From assembly GCA_022824025.1 (NCBI GenBank), contig JAJEBF010000053.1:1-61894 (forward strand): a DNA stretch of 61,894 nucleotides. The letters run 5' to 3'. Position 1 is the stretch's first letter; each line of letters starts with the position of its first letter. Of this stretch, positions 7,040-13,881 are shown piece by piece. The position numbers were made by a program, and so were the translations under genes. The notes under the pieces were generated by a model. It made no database searches. It worked only from the letters and a program-made list of their open reading frames with translations, and was not told where the DNA came from. The DNA comes from Caldilineaceae bacterium (GTDB lineage: Bacteria; Chloroflexota; Anaerolineae; Caldilineales; Caldilineaceae).

Positions 7040-8953
7040 ATGCACTTTGACGCGCTGACGCTGGCAGCGGTGGCCGACGAATTGAGAGAGACGGTGGCGG
7101 GCGGCCGGGTCCAGCAGATTGTTTTGCCGGACAGCCGCAGCGTTGCCCTGGAGATCTACGCGCACCGGGCGCGGCGCCATCTGCTGCTTTCGGCGCATCC
7201 CCAGGCCAGCCGCGTTCATCTGCTTGAACACAAGCCGCGTCGGGGCGTGGCGAAGGAGACGCCGCTGCTGCTGCTGTTGCGCAAATATGTGCGCGGGGCG
7301 CGGCTGGAATCTGTCGAGCTGCCGGTCCCGTTCGAGCGGGTGCTCTATCTGCGTTTCCACCATCCCGGGCATGATGCCACGACGCTGGCGGTTGAACCGA
7401 TCGGGCAGCTGGGCAATCTGATTCTGATGAACGCGGACGGCCGCATTCTGGATGCGTTGGTGCGGGTGCCTGCGGGTGAGAAGGCCCAGCGCGTGCTGTT
7501 GCCGCGGCGGGTGTATCAGCTGCCGCCGCCGCAGGACAGGCTGCCGCCGCTGGAGGAGAGCGGCGAGCCGCATCGGGAGGCGGATCTGCCGCTGAGAGAC
7601 AGCGGGGACGCCGACCAGAGCCGGCCCTCCCTGCTCTGGCGCAGTCTGCTCGGCTGTTTCGCGGGCGTCAGCCCGACTTTGGCGCGGGAAGCAGCCTGGC
7701 GGGCAACGGGTGACGCGGGCGCGGCATTTTCAGCGGAGGCGTTCGCGGAGGCGCGTCAAGCTCTGAGCGGCCTGTGGTCGGCGGCGGCCTCGGGCAGCTG
7801 GACGCCGGGCATTGCAGTGGATGGCGAAGAGGGCGTGACCGCGTTTGCGGCCTACGAGCTTCATTTTTGCGGCGAGTTCGTTGAGGCGGAATCGGTGAGC
7901 GCGGCGGCGGCCGCGTTTTACGCGGCGCAGGAGCGGGACGCTTCTTCGTCGCGGGACGAGTACGCGGGTGTACGCGGGGGCGTGGCCGCGCTGGTGCGAC
8001 AGGCGCAGGCGCGTGTGCGCAGTCAGCTGCGCGCTTTGGACTCGGATGAGCCGGCGCCGGGAGAGCCGGAACGCGTGCGCAGGCAGGCCGAGTGGCTGCT
8101 GGCCCTTTCGAGCCAGATACCGCAGCGGAGGAAGGGATCCGGCGCGCAGGAAGGATACAGCCTGCAGGACGGCCTGGCCGCGGTGGAGCCGGGGTCGAAC
8201 GGGCAGATGCAGCTGGTCGTCTTCGCGGCTGCTGACACCAGTTTCGGGCAGGCGGCGGAGGGCGACCAATCAGCAGGAGAGGGGGAAGACCTGATCGTTG
8301 CGCTGGATCCGAAACGTACGCCGGTGGAGCAGGCGGAGCGCATGTTCGACCGGGCGGCCAAGATGGAACGGGCCGCCCGCATCATCCCCCGGAGGCGGGC
8401 CCGGCTGGAGGCGGACCGGGGCTATCTGCAGCAGCTGGAGAGCGATCTGAGCATGGCGCAGGACCAGCCGGAGATCGCGGCTGTGCGGGAGGCGCTGCGG
8501 GAGGCGGGCTATCTGCGGCAGCGCCGGGGACGGCGGGAAAAGGCGCCGAGAGACCGCTCGCGGCCGTTGCGTTATCTTTCGCCCGAAGGATTTCCGATTC
8601 TGGTGGGGCGCAATGCACGCCAGAACGAGATCGTCACGTTCAACGAAGCGGGCCGGGATGACCTGTGGCTGCACGTGCGCGATGGGCCGGGCGCACACGT
8701 CGTGGTGCGCTGCGGAGGGCAGCCGGTCCCGGCGTTGACGCTGGACGTTGCCGCGCGGCTTGCGGCGTGGCATTCGGGGCAGCGGGGCAATGCCGGTGTC
8801 GGCGTTGTGATCACGCCGCGGCGTTTTGTCACGCGCATGGCGGGGGGACGGCCGGGGCAGGTGCATTACCGCGGCGAGGAGACGATCCATGTCGCGGCTG
8901 ACCTGCCGGCGGAGAGTGAGCAGTGGCTGGCGGAGTCGAACTACAGTGGTTAG
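7040..8953 (+). CDS. rqcH: NFACT family protein RqcH (ribosome quality control)
   Basis: The 637-residue protein belongs to the NFACT/NEMF/RqcH family, which binds obstructed 50S subunits with peptidyl-tRNA and recruits tRNA-Ala to add alanine tails. It begins MHFDALTLAAVADELR, continues with LLLLLRKYVRGARLESVE (NFACT-N, residues 1-150), has a variable helical middle, a coiled coil and ends with the NFACT-R domain (about 525-615: DDLWLHVRDGPGAHVVVR, LDVAARLAAWHSG, VVITPRRFVTRMAG). In RqcH the tRNA-contacting Asp-Arg pair of NFACT-N is usually invariant; here the aligned residues are Glu99-Arg100 (PFERVLYLRF). The ATG at 7040 was chosen over 7001 because the family starts at this Met. Upstream SD is weak. 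The stop lies inside a short dispersed repeat. Confidence 0.92.
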   Translation: MHFDALTLAAVADELRETVAGGRVQQIVLPDSRSVALEIYAHRARRHLLLSAHPQASRVHLLEHKPRRGVAKETPLLLLLRKYVRGARLESVELPVPFERVLYLRFHHPGHDATTLAVEPIGQLGNLILMNADGRILDALVRVPAGEKAQRVLLPRRVYQLPPPQDRLPPLEESGEPHREADLPLRDSGDADQSRPSLLWRSLLGCFAGVSPTLAREAAWRATGDAGAAFSAEAFAEARQALSGLWSAAASGSWTPGIAVDGEEGVTAFAAYELHFCGEFVEAESVSAAAAAFYAAQERDASSSRDEYAGVRGGVAALVRQAQARVRSQLRALDSDEPAPGEPERVRRQAEWLLALSSQIPQRRKGSGAQEGYSLQDGLAAVEPGSNGQMQLVVFAAADTSFGQAAEGDQSAGEGEDLIVALDPKRTPVEQAERMFDRAAKMERAARIIPRRRARLEADRGYLQQLESDLSMAQDQPEIAAVREALREAGYLRQRRGRREKAPRDRSRPLRYLSPEGFPILVGRNARQNEIVTFNEAGRDDLWLHVRDGPGAHVVVRCGGQPVPALTLDVAARLAAWHSGQRGNAGVGVVITPRRFVTRMAGGRPGQVHYRGEETIHVAADLPAESEQWLAESNYSG

Positions 8954-8963
8954 TGGTCAGTGA
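8943..8963. repeat. Short dispersed repeat (CAGTGGTCAGTG family), copy 1
   Basis: Contains AGTGGTTAGTGGTCAGTG. Related copies occur at 11122-11148 and 57604-57637. In this copy the TAG stop of rqcH is supplied by the repeat. Confidence 0.6.
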
Positions 8964-9066
8964 ATTGCAGCCTGGCTACGGCGCTGGCAGGAATCGTCGG
9001 GGCGTTTCAGCAGATCCCCGGGACAGAGGGCTTTTTCGTTTAAGAAGACAGTTTCAGGACGGGAAT

Positions 9067-9882
9067 ATGGACTTGAGTCGACTTTGCATTCACACGATTA
9101 CAACGAAACCCTGGCCGATTGAGACGGCGATCGAGCGGTTCAGCGCGCACGGCGCCGCGGGGATGACGGTCTGGCGGGACGCGCTGGAGGGGCGGGATAT
9201 TGCGGGCGCGGGCAGGCGGATTCGCGACGCGGGGATGGAGGTTGTGTCGCTTTGCCGGGGGGGCTTTTTCCCGGCGGAGACGGCATCGGCGCGGCAGGAG
9301 GCGCTCGACGACAACCGCCGCGCCATCGACGAGGCGGAGGCGCTGGGCGCGCCGCTGGTGGTGCTTGTCTGCGGGGCGGTGCCCGGCCAGCCGCTGGATG
9401 CCGGTCGCGGCCAGATCCGGGACGGGATCGAAGCTGTCCTGCCGCATGCCGAGGCGGCGGGCGTCAAGCTGGGCGTGGAGCCGCTGCACCCGATGTACGC
9501 GGACAGTCGGTCGGCGGTCAACACGATGGGACAGGCCAACGACATCTGCGCGGGCATCGACTCGCCGTTTGTGGGTGTGGTTGTGGATGTCTATCACCTG
9601 TGGTGGGACCCGGAGCTGGAGCGGGAGATCGGCCGATGCGGGCAGATGGGCAAGCTGTTCGCCTTCCATGTGTGCGACTGGCGCACGCCGACGGAAGACC
9701 TGCTGCTTGACCGCGGGCTGATGGGCGAGGGCTGCATCGACATCCGTCAGATTCGCGGCTGGGTTGAGGAGGCCGGGTTTGACGGGTATAATGAGGTTGA
9801 AATCTTTTCAAACCGCTACTGGGAGACGGAGCAGGAGCAGTTCCTGGAGCGGATCGTAGAAGCCTACACAGATCACGTTTGA
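9067..9882 (+). CDS. Sugar phosphate isomerase/epimerase (xylose isomerase-like TIM barrel)
   Basis: The 271-residue protein fits the AP endonuclease 2/xylose isomerase-like TIM-barrel family. Visible landmarks are the N-terminal LCIHTITTKPWPIETAIERF, the strand GVKLGVEPLHP (metal-binding Glu), FVGVVVDVYHLWWD (Asp and His) and YNEVEIFSNRYW (closing Glu). These E, D/H and E positions are the usual metal ligands. Substrate is unknown; such enzymes interconvert ketoses or act in inositol-like pathways. The ATG at 9067 was chosen over an upstream in-frame start because the barrel begins there and the upstream residues are low-quality. A Gfo/Idh/MocA dehydrogenase follows on the same strand, a common pairing in sugar or polyol catabolism, suggesting joint action. 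Confidence 0.85.
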   Translation: MDLSRLCIHTITTKPWPIETAIERFSAHGAAGMTVWRDALEGRDIAGAGRRIRDAGMEVVSLCRGGFFPAETASARQEALDDNRRAIDEAEALGAPLVVLVCGAVPGQPLDAGRGQIRDGIEAVLPHAEAAGVKLGVEPLHPMYADSRSAVNTMGQANDICAGIDSPFVGVVVDVYHLWWDPELEREIGRCGQMGKLFAFHVCDWRTPTEDLLLDRGLMGEGCIDIRQIRGWVEEAGFDGYNEVEIFSNRYWETEQEQFLERIVEAYTDHV

Positions 9883-9974
9883 GCATCCCGGCTTTTGCAG
9901 GCGCCGGGCAGACGGCGCCGCACTGGCCTTCAATGGTCCTTGGGGCCGCGCATTTATGGGAGCAGTTCCTACTT

Positions 9975-11135
9975 ATGGCTGAAATCGCAGTTGGCGTAAT
10001 CCTGAACGGCGTGACCGGACGGATGGGCACGAATCAGCACCTGGCGCGTTCGATACTGGCGATCCGGGAGCAGGGCGGCACGGTTGCCGCGGACGGGGAC
10101 CGGATCATGCCGGAGCCGGTGCTGGTGGGCCGCAATCCGGACAAGCTGCGGCATCTGTCGTCGGCGTACAATGTGAGCAAGTGGACGACCAATCTGGACG
10201 AGGCGCTGGCCGACGACCACAACAGCATCTACTTCGATGCCCTTGCGACCAACCTGCGGGTGCCGAATACATTGCAGGCAATCGAGGCCGGCAAGGCGGT
10301 CTACTGTGAAAAGCCGACCGCGGGCAACATCGAGGATGCGTTGCGGCTGGCGCGGGCGGCGACAGAGGCAGGCGTAAGCAACGGCGTTGTGCAGGACAAG
10401 CTGTTTCTGCCCGGTCTGCTGAAGCTCAAGTACCTGATCGACACCGGGTTCTTCGGCCGCATTCTGGCGGTGCGCGGCGAGTTCGGCTACTGGGTGTTTG
10501 ACGGCAAGGACCAGCCGGCCCAGCGACCCTCGTGGAACTACAAGAAGTCGGAGAGCGGCGGCATCGTGCTGGACATGTTCGCGCACTGGCGCTATGTCAT
10601 CGATAACCTGTTCGGGCCGATCAAGCGGCTCTCCTGTATCGCGGCCAACCATGTGCCGGAACGCATCGACGAGGAGGGCGCGCTTTACAACGCTGACGCG
10701 GATGACGGGGCCTACGCGATGTTCGAGCTGGAAAACGGAATTATCTGCAACTTCAACTCCTCGTGGTGTGTGCGCGTGCGACGCGATGACCTGCTGACGA
10801 TCCAGGTGGACGGCACGCGCGGCAGCGCGGTGGCGGGCCTGCGGGAGTGCGCGATACAGGGCGACTCCTTCACGCCGAAGCCGGTGTGGAACCCGGACAT
10901 TCCGCAGCCGGTCCCCTTCTACGATACGTGGCAGTGGATGCCGAACAACAACCCCTTTGAGAACGCCTTCAAGATCGAGTGGGAGCTGTTCCTGCGCCAT
11001 GCGGTGAAGGGGGAGCCGTTCCCGTATACGCTGTTGGAAGGGGCGAAGGGCGTGCAGCTGGCGGCGTTGGGCTATCAGGCCTGGCAGGAGCGGCGCTGGG
11101 TGGATGTGCCAGCGTTGGACTGCAGTGGTCAGTAG
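9975..11135 (+). CDS. Gfo/Idh/MocA family oxidoreductase
   Basis: The 386-residue NAD(P)-dependent dehydrogenase begins MAEIAVGVILNGVTGRMGTN, a Rossmann start with a GVTGRMG nucleotide-binding turn. Next come the FDALATNLR segment and the signature EKPTAG (residues about 107-112, with the catalytic-region Lys). The C-terminal half (GGIVLDMFAHWRYVIDNLFG) has the conserved Asp/His-type pair of the GFO/IDH C-domain. The likely job is oxidation of a sugar, inositol or polyol alcohol, together with the isomerase just upstream (92 bp gap). The start Met33 of the long frame was used because the fold begins there. The TAG stop falls within a dispersed repeat. Confidence 0.87.
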   Translation: MAEIAVGVILNGVTGRMGTNQHLARSILAIREQGGTVAADGDRIMPEPVLVGRNPDKLRHLSSAYNVSKWTTNLDEALADDHNSIYFDALATNLRVPNTLQAIEAGKAVYCEKPTAGNIEDALRLARAATEAGVSNGVVQDKLFLPGLLKLKYLIDTGFFGRILAVRGEFGYWVFDGKDQPAQRPSWNYKKSESGGIVLDMFAHWRYVIDNLFGPIKRLSCIAANHVPERIDEEGALYNADADDGAYAMFELENGIICNFNSSWCVRVRRDDLLTIQVDGTRGSAVAGLRECAIQGDSFTPKPVWNPDIPQPVPFYDTWQWMPNNNPFENAFKIEWELFLRHAVKGEPFPYTLLEGAKGVQLAALGYQAWQERRWVDVPALDCSGQ

Positions 11136-11148
11136 TCAGTGGTCAGTT
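11122..11148. repeat. Short dispersed repeat (CAGTGGTCAGTG family), copy 2
   Basis: GCAGTGGTCAGTAGTCAGTG followed by GTCAGTT; two units of AGTGGTCAGT around the TAG stop of the oxidoreductase, which the repeat supplies. Confidence 0.6.
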
Positions 11149-11259
11149 AAAGCGGCGGCTGATGGAAGATGGTGGTGAGGAGGGAGTAGAGAGAGGCCCC
11201 CGCACGCGCAACTTTCAGAGTCGCGAATGAAATATGGCTGAGTCGTAACAGGAGAGAGC

Positions 11260-12630
11260 ATGTCGCAATCGATCGCATTGCTTGACTCGACGCCTGCAAC
11301 GGATATTGCGCCGCCGCCTGCGTTTCACATCATGCTGAAGCCGCGGGGGGCGATATGCAATCTGGACTGCCATTACTGCTACTTTTTGAGCAAGGAGTTT
11401 ATGTACCCGGACAGCGAGTTCCGCATGTCCGAGTCGAAGCTTGAGGAGTATACGCGTCAGTATATCGAGGCGCAGCAGGTCCCGGAGGTGACGTTTGCGT
11501 GGCAGGGCGGCGAGCCGACGCTGATGGGGCTGGATTTCTTCAAGAAGGCGGTCGAGTTCCAGCAGAAGCACAAAAAGCCGGGCATGCGGGTGGAGAACGC
11601 GCTGCAGACGAACGGCACGCTGCTGGACGACGAGTGGTGCGAGTTTCTGCACCGCAGCGATTTTCTGATCGGGTTGAGCATGGACGGTCCGCGCAAGCTG
11701 CATGACTTTTACCGCGTCGACAAGGGCGGCCAGCCGACGTGGGAAAAGGTGATGCGGGCGGCGCGGATGTTGCACAAGCACAAGGTGCGCTACAACATCC
11801 TGACGACGGTCCACGCGGCCAACGCGCCCCATCCGCTGGAGGTCTACCGTTTTCTGCGCGACGAGGTCAAGACGGAGTTCATGCAGTTCATCCCGATCGT
11901 GGAGCGGGACAACGAGACCGGCTACCAGGAAGGGGATACGGTCAAGGATCGTTCGGTCACGGCGGAGCAGTACGGCGACTTTCTGATCCAGATTTTCGAG
12001 GAGTGGGTGCGGCGCGACGTGGGGAAGGTTTTTGTGCAGATCTTCGACGTGGCGCTGGCCGGATACGCGGGACACCGGCCCGGCTTGTGCATCTTTGAGG
12101 AGACGTGCGGCTCGGCGCTGGCGATGGAGCACAACGGCGATCTGTTCTCCTGTGATCACTACGTGGAGCCGAACTATCTGCTGGGCAACATCGAGGAGAT
12201 CCCGCTGATCGAGATGGTCGGCTCGGCGCGCCAGCGGGAGTTCGGCGCGCACAAACGAGACAGCCTGCCCAACTACTGCCTGGAGTGCGAGGTGCGCTTT
12301 GTCTGCAACGGCGGCTGTCCGAAGAACCGCTTCATCAAGACGCCCGACGGCGAAGAGGGGCTGAACTATCTGTGCGCCGGCTACCGGGCCTTTTTCAATC
12401 ATGTGCGCCCGTACATGAACTTCATGTCCGATCAGCTGCGCCGGCAGCAGGCGCCCGCGAATATCATGCAGCACCTGGCGGAAGAGGATCGCAAGCTGAA
12501 CGCCCGCTTCGCCGGGGCCGGGCGCAACGCTCCGTGCCCGTGCGGGAGCGGCAGGAAGTTCAAGCAGTGCCACGGCCGCGGGCGCACGGTGGAACGGGCG
12601 CAGATGCAATGGCCGATTTCGAGTAACTAG
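11260..12630 (+). CDS. Radical SAM/SPASM anaerobic sulfatase-maturase-like enzyme with SEC-C tail
   Basis: The 456-residue protein has the radical SAM cluster motif CNLDCHYC (Cys33, Cys37, Cys40), then WQGGEPTLMG and ALQTNGTLLDDEW, typical of anSME/AslB-type maturases that oxidise Ser or Cys of sulfatases to formylglycine. The SPASM region follows: CGSALAMEHNGDLFSCDHYV and CLECEVRFVCNGGCPKNRF, giving ligands for two auxiliary 4Fe-4S clusters. The C-terminus carries a SEC-C-like zinc motif, NAPCPCGSGRKFKQCHG (about residues 424-441). The ATG at 11260 has GGAGAG just upstream. No sulfatase gene is present in the window, so the substrate is unknown; other peptide modifications are possible. Confidence 0.88.
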   Translation: MSQSIALLDSTPATDIAPPPAFHIMLKPRGAICNLDCHYCYFLSKEFMYPDSEFRMSESKLEEYTRQYIEAQQVPEVTFAWQGGEPTLMGLDFFKKAVEFQQKHKKPGMRVENALQTNGTLLDDEWCEFLHRSDFLIGLSMDGPRKLHDFYRVDKGGQPTWEKVMRAARMLHKHKVRYNILTTVHAANAPHPLEVYRFLRDEVKTEFMQFIPIVERDNETGYQEGDTVKDRSVTAEQYGDFLIQIFEEWVRRDVGKVFVQIFDVALAGYAGHRPGLCIFEETCGSALAMEHNGDLFSCDHYVEPNYLLGNIEEIPLIEMVGSARQREFGAHKRDSLPNYCLECEVRFVCNGGCPKNRFIKTPDGEEGLNYLCAGYRAFFNHVRPYMNFMSDQLRRQQAPANIMQHLAEEDRKLNARFAGAGRNAPCPCGSGRKFKQCHGRGRTVERAQMQWPISSN

Positions 12631-12703
12631 CGGGCGCTTTTTTCACCGCCCATTGGCCGGGGTCCCGGTCCGGTATTGCGTGTCCTTTTGCGCGCCCGAT
12701 CTT

Positions 12704-12731
12704 TTGCGCGCATAGCGAGCTGTGCTATACT
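12704..12731 (+). promoter_or_regulatory. Promoter for the rpsF operon
   Basis: TTGCGC at 12704-12709, 16-bp spacer, TATACT at 12726-12731. A stable hairpin begins about 12 bases downstream of the -10, within the leader RNA. The 308-bp spacer 12631-12938 holds no gene. Confidence 0.6.
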
Positions 12732-12742
12732 TTCGAATCGCG

Positions 12743-12770
12743 ACGAGGGAGAGCTTGTCTGCTCCCTCGT
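12743..12770 (+). promoter_or_regulatory. 5' leader hairpin of the rpsF mRNA
   Basis: ACGAGGGAG (12743-12751) pairs perfectly with CTCCCTCGT (12762-12770) around a 10-nt loop, followed by the pyrimidine-rich TCTTTCTGTT. It lies at the 5' end of the predicted transcript and 168 bp before rpsF. It could be an attenuator, an RNA-stabilising cap or part of an S6/S18 autoregulatory site; the T-run is weak. Confidence 0.5.
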
Positions 12771-12938
12771 TCTTTCTGTTCACAGCGCAATGCTGTGGGC
12801 CTTTGTCAGAACTGCGGTTTTTAGTCGTCAGTATTTGGTTTTTCGTGCTGGCTCTCACCTGAGTCCGGTGGAGTTACTGAAAACCAAGAACTGGAAACGA
12901 ACGCAGGACATTGCTCATGGAAAGGAGTGAAAGGGTAG

Positions 12939-13226
12939 ATGAACACGTATGAATTGGTGTACATCATCCAGCCCAATCTGGATGATGAGGGTGTCAAAGC
13001 CGTGGATGACCGGATTGGACGGGCCATCGACGGCGAAGATGGGACAATCGAGAGCACCGATTATTGGGGCAAACGCCAGTTGGCCTATCCCATCAAAGGA
13101 CATTTTGAAGGACACTACATTCTGCACAACCTCTCGATGCCTCCAACCGCGGTGCAGAACGTGGAACGACAGTTACGGTTATCCGAAGATGTATTGCGTT
13201 TCCTCGTTGTCCGCGTTGAGGACTAA
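12939..13226 (+). CDS. rpsF: 30S ribosomal protein S6
   Basis: The 95-residue product begins MNTYELVYIIQPNLDDEGVK and has TDYWGKRQLAYPIKGHFEGHY, the classic S6 core, ending VVRVED. S6 binds 16S rRNA in the platform of the small subunit as a heterodimer with S18, whose gene follows. The start has AAAGGAG twelve bases upstream. In many bacteria ssb lies between rpsF and rpsR; here it does not. Length is normal for the family. Confidence 0.97.
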   Translation: MNTYELVYIIQPNLDDEGVKAVDDRIGRAIDGEDGTIESTDYWGKRQLAYPIKGHFEGHYILHNLSMPPTAVQNVERQLRLSEDVLRFLVVRVED

Positions 13227-13244
13227 CCCACAAAGGAGCATCGA

Positions 13245-13874
13245 ATGTCTGACGAAACCAAATTGGCCGAAGCCGAAGAGAACATAGAGGAACAGCCGGT
13301 TGACGAGACGCCAGCGGAAGAGGAAGCGCCTGTGCTGGAGGCAAGCGCGGCGGAGAGCGAACCGCAAGCGGTAGCCGAGCCGGAGGCTGAAGAAGTGGCA
13401 GAGCCGGTGGCCGAGGCGGCTGCAGAGCCCGTGGCGGCTTCTGAGCCGGAGGCCGAAGCAGTGGCAGAACCGGTGGCTGAGGCGGCTGCCGAGCCGGTTG
13501 CCGAGCCGGTGGTTGAAGCGGCTGTGGAGAGCGCAAGCGCCGAATCGGACGAAGGCGGCAGGCAGCGAGAGCAGGAGACGCCGGCGTTGAGCCGCGTTGA
13601 GGGGCCGGCCATCTTTAACCGCGCCAAGCAGGGGAATCAGCGCAGGAACCCCCGGCACGTTGGCAACGATGTGCGTATCGACGAGATCAACTACAAGAAC
13701 GTGCAGGTTCTCAGCCGGTTCGTCGATAACTACGGGCGCATTCACAACCGCCGCAAGACCCGCGTCACCGCGAAGCTGCAGCGCAAAGTGACCAGGGCGA
13801 TCAAACGGGCCCGGCATCTGGCCCTGATGCCCTACACAGGCGAACATATGCGTATAACAGGGCGGCGCGGTTAA
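13245..13874 (+). CDS. rpsR: 30S ribosomal protein S18 with long acidic N-terminal extension
   Basis: The C-terminal ~75 residues (about 135-209) are S18: INYKNVQVLSRFVDNYGRI, RRKTRVTAKLQRKVTRAIKR and ARHLALMPYT. Normal bacterial S18 is 70-100 residues, but this product has 209. The first ~130 residues are dominated by Glu, Ala, Pro and Val with repeats like AEPVAEAAAEPVA and no aromatic residues, so they are probably disordered. The start ATG has AAAGGAG ahead of it, and no alternative start nearer the core with a good RBS is obvious (the core is preceded by ALSRVEGP and a basic stretch). S18 pairs with S6 on the 30S platform. The extension is codon-repetitive and could have grown by slippage; its function is unknown. 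Confidence 0.93.
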   Translation: MSDETKLAEAEENIEEQPVDETPAEEEAPVLEASAAESEPQAVAEPEAEEVAEPVAEAAAEPVAASEPEAEAVAEPVAEAAAEPVAEPVVEAAVESASAESDEGGRQREQETPALSRVEGPAIFNRAKQGNQRRNPRHVGNDVRIDEINYKNVQVLSRFVDNYGRIHNRRKTRVTAKLQRKVTRAIKRARHLALMPYTGEHMRITGRRG

Positions 13875-13881
13875 TCGATCC

